From Parvibaculum sp046297875 (GTDB taxonomy: Bacteria > Pseudomonadota > Alphaproteobacteria > Parvibaculales > Parvibaculaceae): a DNA stretch of 64,000 nt. Made by a program: the position numbers and the translations under genes. The notes beneath the pieces are model-generated. The model was not told where the DNA came from and made no database searches. It saw only the letters and a list, made by a program, of their open reading frames with translations. The stretch spans positions 1,178,001-1,242,000 of the forward strand of contig NZ_JBKBHD010000001.1 in the NCBI RefSeq assembly GCF_046297875.1, in the 5' to 3' direction. Below, piece by piece: positions 52,383 to 59,963 of this stretch. Every line of letters starts with the position of its first letter. The stretch's first letter is position 1.

Positions 52383-54698
52383 TCAACTGCACTTCGAGTA
52401 GCCGCAGGAGGTGCAGGTTTCGCAGCCTTCCTGGCGCACCATGCCGCGTTCGCCGCAGCGCGGGCAGCCTTTGAGTGCGCTGCCTGCATTATTGGGCGGC
52501 GGCGGGTCGCCTGCGACGGCGCGGAGCGCCTCCGTCACCGGGCGGCCGTCGCTTGCCGATATGAAGCCCGTGTCGATCATGTGCTGTTCGATCACCTCGC
52601 CGATGGCGGCAAGGAGGCTCGGTACATAGCGGCCTTTCATCCATGTGCCGCCGCGCGGGTCGAACACGGCTTTCAGTTCTTCCACCACGAAGGTGACATC
52701 GCCGCCGCGGCGGAAGACGGCTGAGATCATCCGTGTCAGCGCCACAGTCCAGGCGTAGTGCTCCATGTTCTTCGAGTTGATGAAAATCTCGAAGGGGCGT
52801 CTGCGTCCGTCCTGCAATATGTCGTTGATGGTGATGTAGATCGCGTGGTCGCTTTCCGGCCATTGCAGCTTGTAGGTGAAGCCCGGCAGCACCGTTTCGC
52901 GCTCGAGCGGCTTCGACATATAGACGACGCCATCCTTCTCATAGCGTTCGGGATGCGGTGCCGGTGCTGCAAGCGGCAGGGCCGCCTGTTCTGCGGGTGC
53001 GGGTGCTTCGTCGACGAAGAGAACGGAGCCGCGCACATCGCTCGGGCGATAGGTGGTGCAGCCCTTGAGGCCCTTTTCATAGGCGTCCATATAGACGTTC
53101 TTGAAATCCTCGAAGGAAATGTCGGCCGGCACGTTGATCGTCTTCGAGATGGAGCTGTCGATGAAGTCCTGCACGGCGGCCTGCACGGCGATGTGCTCGG
53201 CGGGCGTCAGTTCCTGCGCGTTGACGAAATAATCGGGCAGCGCCGTTTCCGCGCCGAACGTCTCGTGGAAGCGGTCGACGGCGAAATCGCTCACGCGCTC
53301 CTCGCGCCTTGTGCCATCCGGCAGCAGCACCTTGCGCTTGTAGGAATAGGCGAAGACAGGCTCGATGCCGGAGGACACATTGCCCGCGAAAAGCGAGATC
53401 GTGCCGGTCGGCGCAATCGAGGTGACGAGCGCGTTGCGGATGCCATGTTCGGCAATTGCCTCGCGCACATCCCGGTCAAGACCGGAGACGGTTTCGCCGC
53501 CGAGATAGGCGTCGGCAACGAAGAGCGGGAAGGGGCCCTTCTCCTTTGCAATATCGACAGAGGCGAGATAGGCGGCACGCGACAGCACCTTCATCCATTT
53601 GCGGATGAGTGCAAGCGAGGCATCCGAGCCATAGCGCGTGCGGCACATGATAAGGGCGTCGGCAAGGCCCGTGACGCCAAGGCCGATGCGGCGCTTCGCC
53701 TGCGCCTCGTGGCGCTGTTCGGGCAGCGGGAAACGTGACACGTCGATCGTGTTGTCCATCGCGCGCACGGCGACGCGGACGAGGCCGTCGAGTTCCGCCT
53801 CGTCGATATGGGCTGCTTCGGTGAAAGGCTCTTTCACCAATGCTGCGAGATTGATCGAGCCAAGCAGGCAGGCGCCATAGGGCGGCAGGGGCTGCTCGCC
53901 GCAAGGGTTCGTCGCGTGGATCGTCTCTGCGTAATAGAGATTGTTCCGCGCATTGATGCGGTCGATGAAGATGACACCGGGTTCCGCATAGTCATAGGTT
54001 GCATGAATGATGCGGTCCCAGAGCGCGCGGGCCTTCAAGGTCTTGTAGACCGTGCCGCCAAAGACGAGATCCCAGTCCGCGTCCTTCCTCACCGCTTCCA
54101 TGAAGGGATCGGTCGCGAGCACCGAGAGGTTGAACATGGTGAGGCGGCCTGCCTCCTGCTTCGCCTCGATGAAGGCTTCGATGTCGGGATGGTCGCAGCG
54201 CATGGTCGCCATCATGGCGCCGCGGCGCGAGCCGGCCGACATGATGGTGCGGCACATCGCATCCCAGACATCCATGAAGGAGAGTGGACCGGAGGCGTCT
54301 GCGCCCACACCCTTCACCGGCGCGCCCTTCGGGCGCAGCGTCGAGAAGTCGTAGCCGATGCCGCCGCCCTGCTGCATGGTGAGGGCGGCTTCCTTCAGGC
54401 CTTCGAAGATGCCCGCCATCGTGTCGGGGATTTCGCCCATCACGAAGCAGTTGAAGAGCGTCACATCGCGACCCGTGCCTGCGCCCGCGATGATGCGGCC
54501 GGCGGGGAGGAAGCGATACCCCTCGATCGCCTCGCGGAATCGGGCTTCCCAATGGGCGCGGGCTTCGGGCGCTTCCGCTTCCGCGAGCGCCCTGGCCACG
54601 CGGGACCATGTGTCCGCGACCGTGAGGTCGAGCGGCGTCCCGTCCTCGGCATGGAGGCGGTATTTCATGTCCCAGATCTGTTCGGCGATCGGATGCAT
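52383..54698 (-). CDS. nrdJ: Adenosylcobalamin-dependent ribonucleotide reductase (class II)
   Basis: 771-residue B12-dependent reductase that makes deoxyribonucleotides. Active-site cysteines include C84 in LFNCFVM and C266 in the radical-site loop NPCGEQPLPPYGACLLGSINL. EGLKEAALTMQQGGGIGYDFSTLRPKG and MSAGSRRGAMMATMRCDHPDI are hallmark blocks. The C-terminus holds a zinc-ribbon-like and redox tail with CPRCGERGMVRQEGCETCTSCGYSKC, used to re-reduce the active site. No nrdA/nrdB is in the window. A 30-bp dyad lies upstream. Confidence 0.95.
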   Translation of the reverse strand: MHPIAEQIWDMKYRLHAEDGTPLDLTVADTWSRVARALAEAEAPEARAHWEARFREAIEGYRFLPAGRIIAGAGTGRDVTLFNCFVMGEIPDTMAGIFEGLKEAALTMQQGGGIGYDFSTLRPKGAPVKGVGADASGPLSFMDVWDAMCRTIMSAGSRRGAMMATMRCDHPDIEAFIEAKQEAGRLTMFNLSVLATDPFMEAVRKDADWDLVFGGTVYKTLKARALWDRIIHATYDYAEPGVIFIDRINARNNLYYAETIHATNPCGEQPLPPYGACLLGSINLAALVKEPFTEAAHIDEAELDGLVRVAVRAMDNTIDVSRFPLPEQRHEAQAKRRIGLGVTGLADALIMCRTRYGSDASLALIRKWMKVLSRAAYLASVDIAKEKGPFPLFVADAYLGGETVSGLDRDVREAIAEHGIRNALVTSIAPTGTISLFAGNVSSGIEPVFAYSYKRKVLLPDGTRREERVSDFAVDRFHETFGAETALPDYFVNAQELTPAEHIAVQAAVQDFIDSSISKTINVPADISFEDFKNVYMDAYEKGLKGCTTYRPSDVRGSVLFVDEAPAPAEQAALPLAAPAPHPERYEKDGVVYMSKPLERETVLPGFTYKLQWPESDHAIYITINDILQDGRRRPFEIFINSKNMEHYAWTVALTRMISAVFRRGGDVTFVVEELKAVFDPRGGTWMKGRYVPSLLAAIGEVIEQHMIDTGFISASDGRPVTEALRAVAGDPPPPNNAGSALKGCPRCGERGMVRQEGCETCTSCGYSKCS

Positions 54699-54744
54699 CG
54701 TGTGTCACTTGAAGATGTGGGCAGGGACGCAGTCTAGCATGACG

Positions 54745-54774
54745 AAGGCACAATATGTTCCTATTTTGTGCCTT
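54745..54774. promoter_or_regulatory. Dyad upstream of nrdJ
   Basis: Perfect 9-bp arms AAGGCACAA (54745-54753) and TTGTGCCTT (54766-54774) with a 12-bp A+T-rich centre, 47-76 bp before the nrdJ start. The right half contains GTTC-N7-GTGC, one base off the alphaproteobacterial LexA box GTTC-N7-GTTC. It differs from the usual NrdR box. Likely an operator; identity open. Confidence 0.5.
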
Positions 54775-54855
54775 TAATGGCTCACAGGCGGCCTCAGGCT
54801 AACTGGCTGAAATTACGTTTTGATTAGCCATGCCCCCGTTACCCACAGGGTAATA

Positions 54856-55605
54856 TCAGGCGTTTTCCACAGCCCTGGTGGCGATAGCGGAAGGGCCCCC
54901 CGCCTCGCCGGCCAGCCGGGCGGCGGCCGCTTCCACGCGGGTTTCCAGCGTTTCCATGAAGGTCTTTCGGTCGAGGCCCGGCGGGATCGGCTCCAGGAAT
55001 TCGAGAACGATGGTACCGGGCTTGCGGGCAAAGCCGCGCCGCGCCCAGAAGAGGCCCGAATTAACGGCGGCCGGTACGCAGGCGACGCCGAGCTGGCGAT
55101 AGAGCGCGGCGGCGCCGGGCTTGTATTCAAGCTTGGTGCCGGGGGCGGAGCGCGTGCCTTCGGGGAAGATCACAATGGGGCGGCCTTCGGCCACCGCCGC
55201 CTTGCCCTGTGCTACGAGGCGGCGGATTGCCGCCGATGCCGCGCCGCGGTCGATCGCGATCATGCGCGTCTTCTGTGCATACCAGCCATAAAAGGGGATC
55301 CAGAGAAGCTCGCGCTTCAACACCATGGCAGGCCGGTTCAGGATCGCGGTCATCACCACCGTGTCCCACATGGACTGGTGTTTCGACGCGACGAGAACGG
55401 CGCCTTGCGGCAGCGTGCCCCTGATCTCGTAATTCGTGCCGGCGATCACCTTGAGCAACCAGAGCGTCGCATGCGACCAGAGCGCCATCGCCCTGAAGGT
55501 CAGGCCGCGCGGCAGCAGGAAGAGCGGCGCGCAGCCGATCACCATCACGACGGACATGGCGTAGAAGCTCAGATTGAATGCGGCGGAGCGCAGAAAGAGC
55601 AGCAA
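54856..55605 (-). CDS. plsC: 1-acyl-sn-glycerol-3-phosphate acyltransferase
   Basis: Inner-membrane enzyme of 249 residues that makes phosphatidic acid for phospholipid synthesis. Acyltransferase motif I is ASKHQSMWDTVV (HxxxxD), motif III is VIFPEGTRSAPG, and the late block is CVPAAVNSGLFWAR. A membrane helix lies at residues about 8-30 (AFNLSFYAMSVVMVIGCAPLFLL). It is in the ftsE-ftsX-DUF218-plsC series on the minus strand. A short dyad TTACCC-ACA-GGGTAA (54839-54853) sits just after its stop. Confidence 0.93.
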   Translation of the reverse strand: MLLFLRSAAFNLSFYAMSVVMVIGCAPLFLLPRGLTFRAMALWSHATLWLLKVIAGTNYEIRGTLPQGAVLVASKHQSMWDTVVMTAILNRPAMVLKRELLWIPFYGWYAQKTRMIAIDRGAASAAIRRLVAQGKAAVAEGRPIVIFPEGTRSAPGTKLEYKPGAAALYRQLGVACVPAAVNSGLFWARRGFARKPGTIVLEFLEPIPPGLDRKTFMETLETRVEAAAARLAGEAGGPSAIATRAVENA

Positions 55606-55626
55606 GCGATGTTTCCTTCCGTCGCT

Positions 55627-56250
55627 TCAGTTGTGCATCGACGCGCGGCCATAGGCGAGCGTCAGCAGGAATTTCGTGTATTCGGAAATGAGGAGGCGCG
55701 TCGTTCCCGGATAGGCCCACCAGCCGTCGAGATGCAGCGTGTCCTGAAAGACCGGAAAGGGCGTGATCTCGACATCGGGCATGGCGCGGCCGAGTTCGAG
55801 CGTTGCGCGCGGCAGGTGATAGGTGCTGGTGACGAGAATGATCGAGCGGTAGTTGCGCTCGCGGACCCATTCGGCGGTTTCCGTGGCATTGCCGACGGTA
55901 TTCGCTGCCATGTAGCCGATGTCGATACAGCAATCGAATTTCGGTGCCTCGCCCGGCACGATGTTCTTGAGAGAAGCGGCCGTGACGTCGGGGTGAACGC
56001 CGGTGATGAGAAGGCGCGTGCCCTTGCCCTGTTCGAGAAGGCGATAGGCAACGGTAATGCGGTCGGGTCCGCCGGTCAGGGCGACGATGCCGTCTGCCAC
56101 CTGCACCTCGGCGGGAGGTGTCCGTTCCAGCGTCGCGGTAAAAATGAAGAAGCCGGCCGTATATCCGGCTGCAATCAGCACAGCGATGCCGACTGCAATC
56201 CGGATGATGCGCTGCCTTATCTTTTCCCGCAGCGTTTGCGTCGCCGCCAT
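55627..56250 (-). CDS. YdcF-like DUF218 membrane protein
   Basis: 207 residues. An N-terminal transmembrane helix (IIRIAVGIAVLIAAGYTAGFFIFTA) precedes the DUF218 domain with DGIVALTGGPDRITVAYRLLEQGKGTRLLITGVHPD, TVGNATETAEWVRERNYRSIILVTSTYHLPRATLELGRAMP. The family binds SAM in E. coli YdcF and includes the SanA/ElyC envelope proteins; here an envelope role is likely from its place between ftsX and plsC. ATG at 56250 is favoured; 56289 is possible. Confidence 0.85.
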   Translation of the reverse strand: MAATQTLREKIRQRIIRIAVGIAVLIAAGYTAGFFIFTATLERTPPAEVQVADGIVALTGGPDRITVAYRLLEQGKGTRLLITGVHPDVTAASLKNIVPGEAPKFDCCIDIGYMAANTVGNATETAEWVRERNYRSIILVTSTYHLPRATLELGRAMPDVEITPFPVFQDTLHLDGWWAYPGTTRLLISEYTKFLLTLAYGRASMHN

Positions 56251-56321
56251 TGCCGGGTTCCGCCCCTTGCCAGATTTTCTGTGGCCCATGATAGGTGTGC
56301 CGGGGACGAAGTTAAAGCGCC

Positions 56322-57293
56322 TCAGAGCATGCGCTCGAGCGAGTTCAATACCGTCATCCGGGCCGTTGTGAGTGTGACGAAAGCGGCCGCTATGGGTATG
56401 GCAAGGAGGACGGGGTAGTGCTCTATCGCCAGGCCAGAAGCCGCGATGAGGAACATGTCTCCGGCGCCACCCGCGAGCCCAAGCACAAGAAAAGTGATCG
56501 CCCCGGCGGCCGTGCCGATGAGCCCGCCGCGAAAACCGAGATGCAGGAAATGCCGCTGCACTTCGGAAGCGATGAAGCGGTCGCGCGCGCCGATCAGATG
56601 CAGCACTTCCACCACCTCGCGATTTGCCGACAGACCGGCGCGCGTGGCGAAGATGACGATGGCGACGGTCGTGCCCGCAACCACGGCAAGAACGCCGAAG
56701 GCAAGCCAGGTGGCGGATAGTGCCGCGCGCATCAATTCGTTGCGCCATTGCCTGTGCGTATCGAGCGAGGCGCCGGGCGCAGCGGCGGCAATGTCGATTG
56801 CAAGCTGTGACAGGTCGGGCGGGCTCTTACTGCCGATGCGGATATCGATGAGGCTCGGCAATGGCAGGTCGTCCGTGACAAGGCCTTGTCCGAGCCAGGG
56901 TTCGAGAAGGGCTGCCGTTTCCTCGCGACGCAGCGGCGTTGCCGAGACGATGCCGGGCGCTGCCGCCAGCACCGACATCACGGCGTCGATCTGGTCTTCT
57001 GCCGCCATGTCGCGCGAGGGGCGCAGCTCCACGGTAAGCGAGCCGGAGATTTCGGAAGTCCATTCGCGCGTCTTGTCGTTCACGGAAAGGGCGGCACCGA
57101 GCGCAAGACTTGCGAGGAAACACATGGCCGCGACAACGAGCATCAGCGGCAGTCCCGTTGCGCCCGCAGCAGGCATGACGCTGCGCGTTTCGACCAGCAG
57201 CGATGCGAGCATGGCGCCGGGCCCGCGCCCCTCTTCTTCCTGGAGCGGGGGCAGGGGGCGGCCACGTGGAGGCTGGCGGCGGGGATCAGCCAC
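56322..57293 (-). CDS. ftsX: Cell-division ABC-like permease FtsX
   Basis: 323-residue inner-membrane partner of FtsE that controls septal peptidoglycan hydrolases. Predicted topology is cytoplasmic N-tail, TM1 (LPLMLVVAAMCFLASLALGAAL), a large periplasmic loop with LTVELRPSRDMAAEDQIDAVMSVLAAAPGIVSATPL, and three C-terminal helices, including AFGVLAVVAGTTVAIVIFATRAGL. HLIGARDRFIASEVQRHFLHLG is a typical FtsX block. Start set to GTG 57293, overlapping ftsE by 8 bp, with GGAGG upstream. Confidence 0.9.
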   Translation of the reverse strand: MADPRRQPPRGRPLPPLQEEEGRGPGAMLASLLVETRSVMPAAGATGLPLMLVVAAMCFLASLALGAALSVNDKTREWTSEISGSLTVELRPSRDMAAEDQIDAVMSVLAAAPGIVSATPLRREETAALLEPWLGQGLVTDDLPLPSLIDIRIGSKSPPDLSQLAIDIAAAAPGASLDTHRQWRNELMRAALSATWLAFGVLAVVAGTTVAIVIFATRAGLSANREVVEVLHLIGARDRFIASEVQRHFLHLGFRGGLIGTAAGAITFLVLGLAGGAGDMFLIAASGLAIEHYPVLLAIPIAAAFVTLTTARMTVLNSLERML

Positions 57294-57945
57294 GGATCGT
57301 AAGCCCTCCATTGCGCAGGACGAGTTCGGGTGCGCCCGCCGCATCCACAAGGGCGCGGTCATGGGTCGCGATCAGCACCGAGGTGCCGAGCCGGTTCAGT
57401 TCCACGAAAAGCCGGAGCAGGCGCTGGCCCATTTCCGGGTCCACATTACCGGTCGGTTCGTCGGCGAGCAGCAGATCGGGCTGGGCAACGACCGCCCGTG
57501 CGATGGCGGCGCGCTGCTTCTCGCCGCCCGAAAGCGTCGGAGGCCGGGCATTCAGCCGGTCGCCGAGGCCGACCCAGGTGAGCAGTTCCTCGACGTCGTC
57601 GCGGTAGGTCTCTTCCTTCCGGCCCTGAATTTTCAGCGGCAGCGCCACGTTCTCATAGGTCGTCAGATGGTCGAGCATCCGGAATTCCTGGAACACGACG
57701 CCAATCCGCCGCCTGAGTGCGGGGAGCTCGGTCCGGGGGAGTGTCGCCACATCCTTGCCGAACATCGTGATGAGGCCGCGCGAAGGGCGGTTCGCCAGGA
57801 ACATGAGCTTCAGCAGGGAAGTCTTGCCGGCGCCGGACGGGCCCGTGAGAAAGTGAAACGAGCCCGGCGCGAGGTGAAAGCTCACATCGCGCAGGACCTC
57901 CGGCCCCATGCCGTAGCGCATGCCCACATTCTCGAAGCGAATCAT
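57286..57945 (-). CDS. ftsE: Cell-division ATP-binding protein FtsE
   Basis: 219-residue ABC ATPase that drives FtsX conformational change at the septum. Walker A is GPSGAGKTSLLKL, the Q-loop is VVFQEFRMLDHLTTYENVALPL, the signature is LSGGEKQRAAIARAVV, Walker B is LLLADEPTGNVD, and the H-loop is LIATHDRAL. It is the first gene of the ftsE-ftsX-DUF218-plsC group and diverges from the zinc-ribbon protein gene. Confidence 0.95.
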   Translation of the reverse strand: MIRFENVGMRYGMGPEVLRDVSFHLAPGSFHFLTGPSGAGKTSLLKLMFLANRPSRGLITMFGKDVATLPRTELPALRRRIGVVFQEFRMLDHLTTYENVALPLKIQGRKEETYRDDVEELLTWVGLGDRLNARPPTLSGGEKQRAAIARAVVAQPDLLLADEPTGNVDPEMGQRLLRLFVELNRLGTSVLIATHDRALVDAAGAPELVLRNGGLTIRG

Positions 57946-58151
57946 GGAGCGACGGTATCATGGAACCGCCGGGCCGGCGCGGCTTCGGCCGGCCGGAAGG
58001 CCATGTTTTCTGCCGGATTCCGGCGAAAGATGTGACGCTTTTAACCCGGCTTTAACCACGCGCGGACATTCAATAGGCTCATCGGAAGCTCTGCCGTGCG
58101 GTGCGGCGGGCAAGTTCTGTTCGACAGCTCGGAATCGCCGGATTTCCCTGG

Positions 58152-59039
58152 ATGATTATCACTTGCCCATCCTGCACGTCGCGCTATCCCGTCAATGCGG
58201 CTTCCTTCGAGCCAGCAGGACGGAAGGTGCGCTGCGCCAAATGCGGCCATAGCTGGCATCAGATGCCGGAAGCTGCAGAAGTGTCCGTGGCGGCGCCTGC
58301 CGCCGCAGCATCGCCTGCAGGCCGCAAGAAGATATTTGGCGAGAAGACGAAGCCGGAATCTGTAGTTGCCGCAGCGCCGACGCCGGCAGATGCCGCTTCG
58401 CAGGCGGACGATATCGTCTTCGCCGAAATGGAAATGCCGGCCGAAGCTGCACCGGAGCCGGCACCCGTGACGCGGACAAGCGTTGCCGCCGATATCGGCA
58501 ACAGGTTCCGCAGGGAAGTGCGGCGAGCCGCCTCGATGCGCCGCGGCCGCGCGCTCATTGCGGCGGGCTGGGTGCTGCTCGCCCTCTTTGTCACGAGCAC
58601 GATCAGCGCTGGCTATTCGTATCGCTATGAAATCGCTGCCTGGTGGCCCGCCACGACCAAGGTCTATGCTGCTGCGGGCGAAGAGATCAATCTTCGCGGA
58701 CTCGAATTCCGCAATGTCGCCTATGAGCGTCAGACCGAGGAAGGTCTGCCCGTTCTCGCCATCACCGGTGAGGTCGTGAACATCACGGAAAAGCGCGTGG
58801 CGCTGCCCAGGCTGCGTGTCGGCCTTCGCGACGAGAACCAGAACGAACTCTATCACTGGACCTTCGCGCTGGATGAAACGGCGCTGCCGCCAAACGAGGC
58901 GGTTTCCTTCATCACGCGGCTTTCGAGCCCGCCGCCGGAATCGCGCGATATCGAAATACGCTTTGCCGATATATCGGGCATGGTGTCGGACGCCGGACAT
59001 GCTGCGCCGGATGCGGGTGTTGCGCCCGCAAGCGAATAG
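58152..59039 (+). CDS. MJ0042 zinc-ribbon / DUF3426 membrane protein
   Basis: 295 residues. The N-terminal MJ0042-type zinc finger is CPSCTSRYPVNAASFEPAGRKVRCAKCGHSWHQ (two CxxC knuckles). An Ala/Pro-rich linker leads to one transmembrane helix (ALIAAGWVLLALFVTSTISAGY) and a DUF3426-like periplasmic domain with VLAITGEVVNITEKRVALPRLRVGLRDENQNELYHWTF. Such proteins are common beside ftsE/ftsX in alphaproteobacteria; function unknown. Start is the ATG at 58152, since the zinc finger begins there. Four bases separate it from hpt. Confidence 0.88.
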   Translation: MIITCPSCTSRYPVNAASFEPAGRKVRCAKCGHSWHQMPEAAEVSVAAPAAAASPAGRKKIFGEKTKPESVVAAAPTPADAASQADDIVFAEMEMPAEAAPEPAPVTRTSVAADIGNRFRREVRRAASMRRGRALIAAGWVLLALFVTSTISAGYSYRYEIAAWWPATTKVYAAAGEEINLRGLEFRNVAYERQTEEGLPVLAITGEVVNITEKRVALPRLRVGLRDENQNELYHWTFALDETALPPNEAVSFITRLSSPPPESRDIEIRFADISGMVSDAGHAAPDAGVAPASE

Positions 59040-59042
59040 CGA

Positions 59043-59588
59043 ATGAGCCGGATTGCGCCGCAGGGCGCAAAGATCGCAGTTCTCTTCACTGCCGATGAAA
59101 TTGCCTTACGCGTAAAGGAACTCGCAGCCGAGATCGCTTCCTCGATGGAACGCGATCTGCTCGTTATTCCGATCCTGAAGGGCAGCTTCATTTTCGCCGC
59201 CGATCTGCTGCGCGCCCTGCATGAGGCTGGCGTTGAGCCCGACATGGATTTCATCAGCCTGTCGAGCTATGGCGCGGGCACGCAATCGCTGGGCGAAGTG
59301 CGCATTGTCCGCGATACGGAAGCGCCGATAGAAGGCCGCGATGTGCTTGTCATCGACGATATACTTGAATCGGGCCGCACACTCGCCTTCGCAAAGGACC
59401 TTCTTGTGGCGCGCGGTGCGCGGCATGTCCGCACCTGCGTGCTGCTCGACAAACCCGGCAAGCTCGCAGTCAGCATGAAGGCCGACTTCACCGGGTTCAA
59501 ATGTCCCGACAGGTTTGTCGTCGGCTATGGCATGGATGTCGCCCATGCCTGGCGGCAACTGCCCTTTGTCGGCTATGTGGAGCGCTGA
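59043..59588 (+). CDS. hpt: Hypoxanthine phosphoribosyltransferase
   Basis: 181-residue purine-salvage enzyme. The PRPP-binding loop is VLVIDDILESGRTLAFAKDLL, the flexible loop follows LSSYGAGTQSLGEVRI, and the substrate hood includes KADFTGFKCPDRFVVGYGMD, typical for bacterial Hpt. It is in a close series DUF3426 - hpt - cpdR with 3-bp gaps, so the three are likely co-transcribed. Confidence 0.93.
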   Translation: MSRIAPQGAKIAVLFTADEIALRVKELAAEIASSMERDLLVIPILKGSFIFAADLLRALHEAGVEPDMDFISLSSYGAGTQSLGEVRIVRDTEAPIEGRDVLVIDDILESGRTLAFAKDLLVARGARHVRTCVLLDKPGKLAVSMKADFTGFKCPDRFVVGYGMDVAHAWRQLPFVGYVER

Positions 59589-59591
59589 GAC

Positions 59592-59963
59592 ATGGCGCGC
59601 ATTCTCGTTGCCGAAGACGAGCCCGACGTTCTGACTTTCGTCGTGCGCGCGCTGCGCGGTGCCGGGCACGAGGTCGAGGGTGCGGGCGATGGGAGTGATG
59701 CGCTGGCGGCACTTGCCCGCGCGCGGGAGTCGGGCCGCGCGCATGATCTTCTGCTGACCGATATTCTCATGCCGGTGATGGATGGCGTGTCGCTTGCGCT
59801 GCTTGCCTCGCGCGATCAGCCGGCGCTGCGCATCATGCTGATGACGGGCTACTCCGACCAGCGCGAGCGCGCGCATGGTCTGGAGGCCATCATCCACGAC
59901 ATTCTTCTGAAGCCCTTCACGCTCGACGAGCTCGTCATGCGTGTTCAGTCGGCGCTCGGCTAG
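59592..59963 (+). CDS. cpdR: Single-domain response regulator CpdR
   Basis: 123-residue receiver protein. Acidic pocket E8-D9-E10, phosphoacceptor D57 in LLLTDILMPVMDGV, and conserved Lys in LLKPFTLDELV are present. MTGYSDQRERAHGLEAIIHDILLKPFTLDEL is the diagnostic CpdR segment. In alphaproteobacteria CpdR is phosphorylated through the CckA-ChpT relay and, unphosphorylated, primes ClpXP for cell-cycle proteolysis. A slightly longer loop (ARARESGRAHD) precedes the phosphorylation strand than in the Caulobacter protein. It is convergent with the DUF4175 gene with a 4-bp stop overlap. Confidence 0.9.
   Translation: MARILVAEDEPDVLTFVVRALRGAGHEVEGAGDGSDALAALARARESGRAHDLLLTDILMPVMDGVSLALLASRDQPALRIMLMTGYSDQRERAHGLEAIIHDILLKPFTLDELVMRVQSALG

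Noticed and set aside
54839..54853. TTACCC-ACA-GGGTAA as a terminator after plsC
   Set aside because: Perfect 6-bp arms but no T-run on the minus strand and low stem stability; kept only as a note under plsC.
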